DNA from: Maribacter aquimaris
GTDB taxonomy: Bacteria; Bacteroidota; Bacteroidia; Flavobacteriales; Flavobacteriaceae
Reading direction: 5' to 3'
NCBI RefSeq assembly: GCF_014596745.1
Contig: NZ_JABTCF010000008.1
Coordinates: 1-64,000 of the forward strand
DNA: 64,000 nucleotides
Below, piece by piece: positions 26,101 through 33,019 of the stretch (its first letter is position 1; each line of letters starts with the position of its first letter). The notes beneath the pieces are model-generated. The model did no database searches. It was not told the origin of the DNA and was given only the letters and a program-made list of their open reading frames with translations. The translations under genes were made by a program, and so were the position numbers.

Positions 26101-26609
26101 TCTGTTTGGTTGAGGATTTTCGATTTTTTCACAAAACCGAATTCGTTGCTCGAGTTCCATTGGTATTGAAAAGTAAGACCAAGGTCGTTATGGGTTTCCT
26201 CAAAGATCACCTTGTTGCCGTAGCTGTTTTTGTAGAGGTTTCGAGTGATATCATAAATGTTGGAATATCTCTCGGCGAAGGGCTCCCAGAGAAAGGTCTT
26301 CCCCTTTGATTTTACGAGAAGGATGGTCTTGCTACCTGTTGATTCTGCAAACTCAGTAATCTTATCATCGGTATAGTAAGGGAAAAGTGCATTATCGCTA
26401 TTCTTACGACCAGCGGTTAGGCCTCCGTTGCTCGATAGGAACATCCAATGGTTGGAATCGCTGACAATACTCATGAAAAAAGGTCTCATAGCATTGCTAT
26501 TCGATATTTTATAAAAGCTTTCATTATCGATTTGGACGAATTCACCTTCTACGTTCAATTCCTTTATAGCGGATATGTTGTTGCCAATGTATAAATGATC
26601 GATGGTCAT
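23148..26609 (-). CDS. Putative beta-1,3-glucan phosphorylase, GH149/GH161 type, cytoplasmic
   Basis: A 1153-residue protein without signal peptide. The overall layout resembles GH94-like disaccharide and glucan phosphorylases: an N-terminal beta-sandwich domain, a helical (alpha/alpha)6 barrel from about residue 420, and a C-terminal beta cap. The segment RPEWNDANNALVGNGVS places a WND aspartate (about D655) where GH94 has its general acid; YWGDHQIIYLLRFLE and SHTPAGKGAQQPGMTGQVK near residue 1020 are further landmarks. GH149 and GH161 enzymes of this size reversibly phosphorolyse beta-1,3-gluco-oligosaccharides to alpha-glucose-1-phosphate. It is the last gene of the glucan locus. Family call is by recollection and context; choice between GH149 and GH161 is open. 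Confidence 0.7.
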   Translation of the reverse strand: MTIDHLYIGNNISAIKELNVEGEFVQIDNESFYKISNSNAMRPFFMSIVSDSNHWMFLSSNGGLTAGRKNSDNALFPYYTDDKITEFAESTGSKTILLVKSKGKTFLWEPFAERYSNIYDITRNLYKNSYGNKVIFEETHNDLGLTFQYQWNSSNEFGFVKKSKILNQTDHKVEVSVLDGIQNIMPYGVPEAMQNTRSNLVDAYKKSELEVDTGMGIYALSAIIVDKAEPSEALKSNIAWSLGIDVDTYLLSSKQLEAFRRGKNITSEINIRAEKGAYFIKSDISLNSKSEKNWMIIADVNQTISAINLLSERIHKEGNLIESIEKDIANGTRQLIDLTIAADGLQLTADRLINTRHFSNTLFNIMRGGIFDHNYQIEKSDFIPYIEKANKQVAKEHKDLLDDLPGIFSLSTVKEMAGQSDDSDFKRLCFEYLPLKFSRRHGDPSRPWNKFSINTKSELDGSKILDYQGNWRDIFQNWEALAHSYPEFIEHMIHKFLNATTFEGYNPYRVTKDGFDWEVIEENDPWSFIGYWGDHQIIYLLRFLEFIENHKPNKLASYFNQELFVYANVPYKIKSYADTLENPKDTIGFDAPLDLKLVERKNKLGADGALLTIDDKGIYHVNLIEKLLATVLSKVSNFIPEGGIWLNTQRPEWNDANNALVGNGVSMVTLYYLRRFVKFFGKLIEALPEDAPISKELKLFFDQVVATLETHKHILVGKITDRDRKLVLDGLGNAGSTYRSSIYANGFSNQKEMVSKTELASFLAIAEKFFDHTIEANQRADKLYHSYNLMTIVDDSEISISYLNEMLEGQVAVLSSGKLSPKAALELLDALKQSALYRADQNSYILYPNKELKRFKDKNNIPKDFIAKSQLAQQLLKGGNTQIIEKDILGHYHFNGNFNNANSLKKALSKLDTDTYGPLVEKDTDLLLEAFENVFDHKSFTGRSGTFFGYEGLGSIYWHMVSKLLLAVQENCLTAINANENDGVITGLKRHYYEIFEGIGVHKSPALYGAFPTDPYSHTPAGKGAQQPGMTGQVKEDILSRFGELGAFVVKGKLQFKPKLLRKEEFLNTDEVFRYVTVDGEPKEISLSADSLCFSYCQIPIVYKLMDKKGLVVLLKDGTSKNYNDLYLDKDLSRKVFKREGTIEQIIVHVPKE

Positions 26610-26641
26610 GGTCTAGGTTGCGTTTTGATTTGATAAAAGGG

Positions 26642-26689
26642 GAAACCCTGATAAAAGGTGTTATTCTTTAATTTATTGAGGTTTCCCTA
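26642..26689 (-). other. Intergenic inverted repeat between the GH158-like and phosphorylase genes
   Basis: GGGAAACC (26642-26649) pairs with GGTTTCCC (26682-26689) across a 32-base loop in the 98-base gap. There is no U-tract on either side, so it is not an ordinary terminator. Confidence 0.45.
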
Positions 26690-26707
26690 TTCAAAAGATT
26701 GTGTTTG

Positions 26708-28027
26708 TTAGTCTACCATAAAAGGGATATTGGCGGTAGCCGAATGGTTTTGTCCATCATTGGCATAAATAAATAGCCTATAATGTCCTTTTTTCGGGGC
26801 TTTGAATGAAAGTTTTCCTGGGCTATTCCCGATACTATCCAAAGTAACGGCCTTAGGACGTTCTTCATGATCGCCTCCGTCCTTTAGGTCGGTGCTCTCT
26901 GGTAAAATCTCCCACTTATAGGTAATCGGGTCATTCTCAAAATCCTTGATCTCAACCTTGGCATGGGCTACTTGATTGGGTTTAAGGATAACATTGTCAA
27001 GAGCGGTTTTATTATCTATGGAATAGGATACGATCTGCGGTGTTCTATTTGCTGGCCAAGTGCCATTCCAGATATAATGCATTACATCAACAGATTCGGT
27101 TTCCTTTCCATCCTCAAGAAAAATACCATACCAAGTTGGGGTGCGTTCTTGTTTGTTGCCCCATAAGAACACATAAGATCCGATGCATTGTAGGGAATCG
27201 GCTTCGATGCCCCCTTTGTAACGTTTAAGGTAATTCGCTGCTTTTACCGTGCTGTTGTCCTCGATGGGGGCTCCCCATTTTGTTTTGGGTACTTCCCAAT
27301 GGCCGGTAGCCCCCCATTCGGTGACCATATAAGGACCGGTCCAACCAAATTCCCTTACCAAATTCGGAAGGTCGGGAAGGTCACCGTACATTTGAACCGA
27401 AAGGATATCCAAATCGGGACATTTTTCTTTGATTAAGGTGACTTCCTTTTGGGAAATTCCGGCCAAACTTGTGGTGGTCAAATGGTTGGGGTCCACTTCG
27501 TGGATCATTTTGGAAATGTCGTTCACGGCATCCCATACTTTCGGATTGGTGTAATGGAGATTCAATTCATTACCGATACCCCAAATCAAAAGGGCAGGAT
27601 GGTCCTTTAAGCCAAGTACTTGTTTTTTGATATCTTCCAACTGATTTTTTACAGCGACCGAATCATTGTAGTCAAAACCATGGCGTTCCCTTCCTACCTC
27701 TATACCCATGGAAACCATAAGGCCATTTTTTTGGGCTTCATCCAATATTTCCAAAGCAGGTCTTTCCCCGTTGTCGGTACGCCATGTCCTAAAGGAATTG
27801 CCGTTGTGCTGGGCCAATGCTTCAATATTGCCAAATTCCAATCCTGCACCTTTAATATAGAATTCCTTGTTATTGACCAGTAATCTGTATTTACCGTCCT
27901 TGTTCTGTATTTCCACTTTTGCGGGACCATTTGGTTTTTCGGACTCGCTTTCTACTTGCTTGTTGCCCGTGTTCTCTTTGCAGGAGAAAAGCACCAAAAA
28001 GGAGAATAGGATCAATATATGCTTCAT
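26708..28027 (-). CDS. Lipoprotein glycoside hydrolase, GH158-like (TIM barrel plus Ig-like domain)
   Basis: A 439-residue lipoprotein (lipobox LVLFSC, Cys at 16) with a TIM barrel at about 40-330 and an Ig/PKD-like C-terminal domain. The acid/base is E154 in IWGIGNEL and the nucleophile E237 in MVTEWG, a clan GH-A pattern. Such proteins are often annotated as GH2 TIM-barrel proteins, but the short length, the barrel-then-Ig order and the 83-residue gap between the two glutamates fit, as I recall, the endo-beta-1,3-glucanase family GH158 of B. uniformis. After the lipid Cys comes KENT, not an acidic tract, so it may face the periplasm. It starts 7 bases after the sugar porter stops. Confidence 0.65.
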   Translation of the reverse strand: MKHILILFSFLVLFSCKENTGNKQVESESEKPNGPAKVEIQNKDGKYRLLVNNKEFYIKGAGLEFGNIEALAQHNGNSFRTWRTDNGERPALEILDEAQKNGLMVSMGIEVGRERHGFDYNDSVAVKNQLEDIKKQVLGLKDHPALLIWGIGNELNLHYTNPKVWDAVNDISKMIHEVDPNHLTTTSLAGISQKEVTLIKEKCPDLDILSVQMYGDLPDLPNLVREFGWTGPYMVTEWGATGHWEVPKTKWGAPIEDNSTVKAANYLKRYKGGIEADSLQCIGSYVFLWGNKQERTPTWYGIFLEDGKETESVDVMHYIWNGTWPANRTPQIVSYSIDNKTALDNVILKPNQVAHAKVEIKDFENDPITYKWEILPESTDLKDGGDHEERPKAVTLDSIGNSPGKLSFKAPKKGHYRLFIYANDGQNHSATANIPFMVD

Positions 28028-28034
28028 TTTATGT

Positions 28035-29576
28035 TTATTTTCTAATTAATAATTCTTCTACCTCTTCTAAGGTTTTCCCTTTGGTCTCAATGACAAATTT
28101 GTACACAAAGAGTATGGCGCAGAACGATAAGAGCGCATAAATACCGAATGTGGCTGTGGGCCCAAGGGATGAAAGTTCCCATGGAAATACCTGGGTGACC
28201 GAAAAACTGACCAAGGAATTGAAAAAGCCAACTACCGATATGGCAATCCCCTTTATTTTATTGGGGAATATCTCAGAAAGCAATGTCCACATAACAGGGC
28301 CCAATGAAATAGCGAATGAGGCCACATAAAGTAGAATGGCAATTAATACCAAGGTCGCATTGATTTGGATAAAATTGGTAATCTGGTTTCGTTTGAAGTC
28401 CAAGAATTGTTCTTGATTCAACTTCGGTTCAATTTCGGCAAATAGTGCGGCTTGGCTGTTAAAGGATTTTCCTTCCAAATCGATCAAGGCATTTTTTATT
28501 TGGGTATCCCCGATTTTCGACAAAGTGGTTTCACTAAAATCATAGGTTGCATTATTAAAGGCCATAGCAGCCATAATTAGGGCTATGGTCATAAAGGATG
28601 TTCCAATCAACAATAGGGGCTTTCTACCGAGTCTGTCAATCAGCCATATGGCCACCAAGGTGAACACCAGATTGGTGAGTCCTACCACAATGGCCTGAAG
28701 AAAGGATGAATCCGTACTGCCACCAGCCTGTTCAAAGATGGTTGGCGCATAATAAAATACGGCATTAATCCCTGTTATTTGTTGAAAGAACGCAATACCC
28801 AAGGCAATGATCATTATGGTTGCATACTTACTTTTGAAAATATCCGAAAGCTTGCCTTTTTCCTCTTTTTTGTCAATACCCCGTTGAATTTCGGCAATGG
28901 TTCCTTCGGCATAGGCATCACCACCGATTTTTTGTAATGTTTTTTGCGCCAATTCCACTTTGTTCAATTTTAGGATCAACCATCGTGGACTGCGGGGTAC
29001 GGTCCATAGGGATAGGAAGTAAATAAGTGCGGGAATGGCTTCGACCCCTAACATCCATCTCCAACTTTCCCCTTCCAGATTCACCAAAAAATAATTGGAA
29101 AAATAGGCCACTGATATCCCAATTACAATATTCAATTGATTGAAGGATACCAAACTGCCCCTTAATTTGGGCGGGGCGATTTCAGCAATATAAATCGGGG
29201 CAATTAAAATGGCACCTCCAATACCGATGCCACCGATAATCCTGGCAATAATGAATTCGGTATATCCAGTGGCCATGGCCGACCATGTTGCCGAGATGGT
29301 AAAAAGAGCGGCAACAACAATAAGTACTTTCTTTCTGCCGAATTTATCAGCCATAGGGCCTGCCACGATGTTTCCGGCCATCGCACCGAAAACCACACAG
29401 CCTACTGCAAAACCCAACATCAATTCGGTCATCTCAAAATAAACCGTTATTCCCTTGACAGCACCCGAAATAACGGCGCTGTCAAAACCCAATAAAAAAC
29501 CTCCTAAGGCCACAATGAGACTTATAAGAATGGTATAAGTATTATTCATTTTTACAACGGGATCGGCTTTTTGCAT
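28035..29576 (-). CDS. MFS sugar porter family transporter
   Basis: A 513-residue inner-membrane transporter with 12 predicted helices. Sugar porter signatures: GFLLGFDSAVISGA in TM1, ADKFGRKKVLI, RIIGGIGIGGAI, VPRSPRWL (the PESPRWL position), a QQITGINAVFYYAPTIF segment in TM7, DRLGRKPLLLIG, and ETKGKTLEEVEELL at the C-terminus. A 60-residue insertion (about 335-400) between TM8 and TM9 is longer than usual and hydrophilic. It probably imports glucose or short beta-glucans made in the periplasm. It sits 57 bases after GH30 in the glucan locus. A second ATG lies nine codons inside the frame. Confidence 0.88.
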   Translation of the reverse strand: MQKADPVVKMNNTYTILISLIVALGGFLLGFDSAVISGAVKGITVYFEMTELMLGFAVGCVVFGAMAGNIVAGPMADKFGRKKVLIVVAALFTISATWSAMATGYTEFIIARIIGGIGIGGAILIAPIYIAEIAPPKLRGSLVSFNQLNIVIGISVAYFSNYFLVNLEGESWRWMLGVEAIPALIYFLSLWTVPRSPRWLILKLNKVELAQKTLQKIGGDAYAEGTIAEIQRGIDKKEEKGKLSDIFKSKYATIMIIALGIAFFQQITGINAVFYYAPTIFEQAGGSTDSSFLQAIVVGLTNLVFTLVAIWLIDRLGRKPLLLIGTSFMTIALIMAAMAFNNATYDFSETTLSKIGDTQIKNALIDLEGKSFNSQAALFAEIEPKLNQEQFLDFKRNQITNFIQINATLVLIAILLYVASFAISLGPVMWTLLSEIFPNKIKGIAISVVGFFNSLVSFSVTQVFPWELSSLGPTATFGIYALLSFCAILFVYKFVIETKGKTLEEVEELLIRK

Positions 29577-29633
29577 GGTAATGGTATTTTAGTGGTTAAT
29601 TGATTCTGATTACAATCGCTTTTCTTCTCTAAT

Positions 29634-31163
29634 TTAAGTCTTTTCTTCGGATAATAGGATGGTCTGAATGCCATGGGCTGGAAGGTCGATATCGGCCTTG
29701 TTTTCAGCTATGGTGATACTATACTGCAATGTCTTATCACTCTGATTCATGGCTACTATGGCAATACTGCCATCCTTATTGATGAATGCGGTAGACAGTA
29801 AGCTGTTTGAGGAGGAAACACTACTGATTCTTTTTGCGCCGGGCCGGATGAACTTGGAGAAATGACCAATATAGTAATAGGAATTCGTAAACAGTAGGTC
29901 CCCTGTCTTGGTATTTCCATGAACCGGGGCAAAACATAGGTTGCCTACATGGTTTGGCCCCCCGGTTTCATCCAAGAGGATATTCCAATCCGTCCAGGCC
30001 ACCGTGCCGTTGTTGAAGTCATTGATCATAGCCCTGCCGTAACGTTCTGCAAGTCTAGGTTCCTCTATTTTGTCAAAGTCAAATGCTTCGTTACATCCTT
30101 CCGTGAATATTGGATTTTTATCGGGATAGGCCTCATGTACCCTTTGGACATTATCGAACATGGGAATACCGTCTTTCCAATCCTCATACCAATGAAAACC
30201 GGTGCCCCATACATATTTTGCGGCATCAGGGTCATCCAGGATAATACTTGCCCTTTGGAAAAGCAGGTCCCTGTTGTGATCCCAAACGATGATATTTTTG
30301 TCACCCATAGTGGCTTTCTCCAAGGTAGGGCCTAGGTAATTCTTTAAAAAATCGCGTTCTTCCTCTGCCGTATAAATGCAGGATTCCCATCGCTGAACGG
30401 CCATGGGCTCATTTTGGATGGTCAACCCCCAGATAGGAATACCTTCCGCCTCGTATGCCTCGATGAACTTCACATAATAATTGGCCCAAGATTGATAAAA
30501 TTCAGGTTTTAGTTTACCGCCCTGTAACATGTTGTTATTGGTTTTCATAAATGCGGGTGGACTCCAGGGACTCGCATACATGGTCAATGTCCCCCCAGCA
30601 GCGGTAATGGCCTTTTTTGTAAAAGGCAAGCGATATTTACGATCATGGTCTATATTGAACGTATTCAGTTCGGTATCACCCTCTTCAACGTAGGTATAAC
30701 TACCCGAGGAGAAATCACAACTATGTATAATGGTTCTTCCCAAGGTGTAACCGATACCTTTGTCCTTATCGAAATAGGCTTCCAGGAATTTTTCTTGGTT
30801 ATCTTTCGAAAGTTTATAAAAAGTTTCTGCAGCGGCATCGGTCAATGCCGCACCTATACCCACTAATGATTGGAATTGTTTGTTCGGGTTTACGAAAATA
30901 TCGATTTCAGTTTCCAAGGGCTGTTTTTTTTTGATAAAATCCAATTCCCCGGTCTTGCTAAGTTTAAGTTGGGTCTTATGGGCGGTGGTATAGATAACGC
31001 CCTTCATTTTCTTGACGTGAACATTTTTGGGAGTATTGGATGTGACGATTATTTTGTCTTCCGGATTCCCTTTGCCCTTGGTCGTACAGTTGGCCAATAG
31101 TAGGGGTAGTATTAACAATGCCGTTGCGCTTGATAAAACATTCCAAATTTTTAAGTGTCCCAT
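29634..31163 (-). CDS. GH30 family glycoside hydrolase, lipoprotein
   Basis: About 509 residues from ATG 31163; the frame extends 50 codons further, but only the inner start gives a signal peptide with a lipobox (LPLLLANC, Cys at 26). The TIM barrel carries LTIQNEPM (acid/base near E252) and FTEGC (nucleophile near E355), and the start of the barrel shows VGIGAALTDAAAE, all GH30 hallmarks. GH30 enzymes of marine laminarin loci remove beta-1,6 glucose branches or act as beta-glucosidases. No acidic export tract follows the lipid Cys (TTKGKG), so a periplasmic location is likely. Confidence 0.88.
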   Translation of the reverse strand: MGHLKIWNVLSSATALLILPLLLANCTTKGKGNPEDKIIVTSNTPKNVHVKKMKGVIYTTAHKTQLKLSKTGELDFIKKKQPLETEIDIFVNPNKQFQSLVGIGAALTDAAAETFYKLSKDNQEKFLEAYFDKDKGIGYTLGRTIIHSCDFSSGSYTYVEEGDTELNTFNIDHDRKYRLPFTKKAITAAGGTLTMYASPWSPPAFMKTNNNMLQGGKLKPEFYQSWANYYVKFIEAYEAEGIPIWGLTIQNEPMAVQRWESCIYTAEEERDFLKNYLGPTLEKATMGDKNIIVWDHNRDLLFQRASIILDDPDAAKYVWGTGFHWYEDWKDGIPMFDNVQRVHEAYPDKNPIFTEGCNEAFDFDKIEEPRLAERYGRAMINDFNNGTVAWTDWNILLDETGGPNHVGNLCFAPVHGNTKTGDLLFTNSYYYIGHFSKFIRPGAKRISSVSSSNSLLSTAFINKDGSIAIVAMNQSDKTLQYSITIAENKADIDLPAHGIQTILLSEEKT

Positions 31164-31306
31164 TATAATCATGGTTAAGATTAATTTCAATAAAATAGTA
31201 AAACAGGAGTTGTTTCTTGGGTTTTGATAAATGGCATATATAAAGGTCTTTCTTTCAAGCTTATTATTGTTGTCAATGGTATATTCCTTTATAATGGATG
31301 TCTGTG

Positions 31307-31342
31307 ATAACAAAGGTTAGCTGTTGCACTAACCTTTGTTAT
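31307..31342 (-). other. Perfect 14-bp hairpin between GH16 and GH30
   Basis: ATAACAAAGGTTAG (31307-31320) pairs fully with CTAACCTTTGTTAT (31329-31342) over an 8-base loop. It begins 27 bases after the GH16 stop on the minus strand. No U-tract follows, so it is more likely an mRNA 3'-end stabiliser or processing element than a terminator. Confidence 0.75.
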
Positions 31343-31368
31343 AGCCTAAACAAAAACTAATCTTACCC

Positions 31369-32994
31369 TTATTGATAAACCCTTACGTAATCAACCTCCA
31401 TCGTTGCTTCTGTAAAGGATGCATCTATGGCTCCTCCGAAGTTGCCACCCATGGCAACATTCATGATAATGAACTGGTCGGTGTCAAATGGCCAAGTATC
31501 CCCATCTTTTGGGTCTGGGCTGTAGGTATAGAAAATCTCATCATCTACTAAGAATGAAATCTCATCTTCTGACCAGTTTACCGAATAAACATGAAATTCG
31601 GAAGTAGCATCGCTTACTGTTGTTTCACCGGTATTTACAGTAGCACCGGAACTTGAAGCATTGTGAATGGAACCATGCACGGTGCCTTCGTCGTTACCCA
31701 CATGCTCCATAATATCTATCTCCCCACAAGCTGGCCAGTTTACGGTTTCAAAATTCGCTCCCAACATCCAAAGGGCAGGCCATGTTCCGCCCCCTGCTGG
31801 TAATTTTGCTCGAACATCGACCCTACCATGGGTAAACTCAAACAAGTCTTGGGTTTTCATTCTAGCAGAGGTATATTCAGACCCTTCGTAACTTTCCTTT
31901 TTGGCCGTAATCTTTAAGGTACCCTCGGATATGGTTACGTTATCGACTCTATTGGTGTAATATTGGGATTCATTATTGCCCCATCCATTGGAACCTGTTC
32001 CAATATCATAGGTCCATTTGGTAGTATCCGGAGCCCCATCGGTATCGAACTCATCAGACCAAATTAAATTGGAATACGTTACATCAACGGAAGCCTCTTC
32101 GGTCGATGGTTCATCCTCGGAGGTTAAAATGCCAAACCAGCCTAGGCCATCTGCGCCAATAGTTTTTATCGTCATTTCAGTATCCGTGCGTTCAAGAATG
32201 GCGTAGCTATGATCGCCACCCACATAGAAGCCATGGAAACCATTGCCATCAAAATTCAAGGTTTCTTGACCCTCGGGAGCGGTTAACGACCAAGTATCCG
32301 AAAATTCATCAACGGGATAATTTTCATATTCGCTATTTGAATTGGCTTCCCATGATATTCCATAATCCGCATCCAAAGCAGCGGCTTGGCCATACATTGT
32401 ACCATTGGTTGTATAGGTAACCGTGCCGTCGGACTTAAATGTTATTCTATCGTCATATGCCCCGAGGCCGGATTTATCATAAGCTGGAGCAGCCCACCAG
32501 TCAGGTGAAGTACCGTCTGCGGGACCTACGCCGAAATGACCTACGGACTCAGCTTTAACCCTCCAGGTCTTTTCCCCATCACCATATAACATCTCCAATA
32601 GGTCGTCGGGAGCGGAATAAAGGGCTAATACTTCCACTTCGATAGTTTCCGTAGTACTAACGCCCGCTTTGCCAAAGGCTTGAACGGTTACATTGTAATT
32701 ATTTATACCTGTAGTGGAGAAGTCAATGGTCAATTCCCCCGTAGGTGCCATTTCTTCCTTGCCATTATAAATATATTTATAGGTTAGGGCGTCCGCTGCC
32801 GATGCTGTGAAATTTACGGCACCAGAACCATCCCCATAAGGGTTTTCCGTATCCTGACCTACAATTACAGAATTGATGTCCAAATTCGATGGAGCGATAA
32901 TATCCCCGAATTCATACTCTTTTTCTTCGCACGAAACCAAGAGGGTCGTCAGTGCCAAGAAGATGGTTTTAAATAATATTTTAGAATTTTTCAT
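31369..32994 (-). CDS. GH16 family laminarinase-type endo-beta-glucanase, surface lipoprotein
   Basis: A 541-residue lipoprotein (lipobox LLVSC; followed by EEKEYEFGD). Parts in order: a PKD-like domain (about 35-125), a middle beta domain with many Trp and Gly (about 130-290) of a type common in these loci, and a C-terminal GH16 domain (about 305-541) with the catalytic ExDxxE in ACGEIDIMEHVG: nucleophile E425, D427, acid/base E430. In this subgroup the enzyme usually cuts beta-1,3-glucan (laminarin) or mixed-linkage glucan. The acidic run after the lipidated Cys suggests cell-surface display. It is 25 bases downstream of the binding-protein gene. Confidence 0.9.
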   Translation of the reverse strand: MKNSKILFKTIFLALTTLLVSCEEKEYEFGDIIAPSNLDINSVIVGQDTENPYGDGSGAVNFTASAADALTYKYIYNGKEEMAPTGELTIDFSTTGINNYNVTVQAFGKAGVSTTETIEVEVLALYSAPDDLLEMLYGDGEKTWRVKAESVGHFGVGPADGTSPDWWAAPAYDKSGLGAYDDRITFKSDGTVTYTTNGTMYGQAAALDADYGISWEANSNSEYENYPVDEFSDTWSLTAPEGQETLNFDGNGFHGFYVGGDHSYAILERTDTEMTIKTIGADGLGWFGILTSEDEPSTEEASVDVTYSNLIWSDEFDTDGAPDTTKWTYDIGTGSNGWGNNESQYYTNRVDNVTISEGTLKITAKKESYEGSEYTSARMKTQDLFEFTHGRVDVRAKLPAGGGTWPALWMLGANFETVNWPACGEIDIMEHVGNDEGTVHGSIHNASSSGATVNTGETTVSDATSEFHVYSVNWSEDEISFLVDDEIFYTYSPDPKDGDTWPFDTDQFIIMNVAMGGNFGGAIDASFTEATMEVDYVRVYQ

Positions 32995-33019
32995 AAGTTC
33001 ATTTAATTATTTAGACTTA

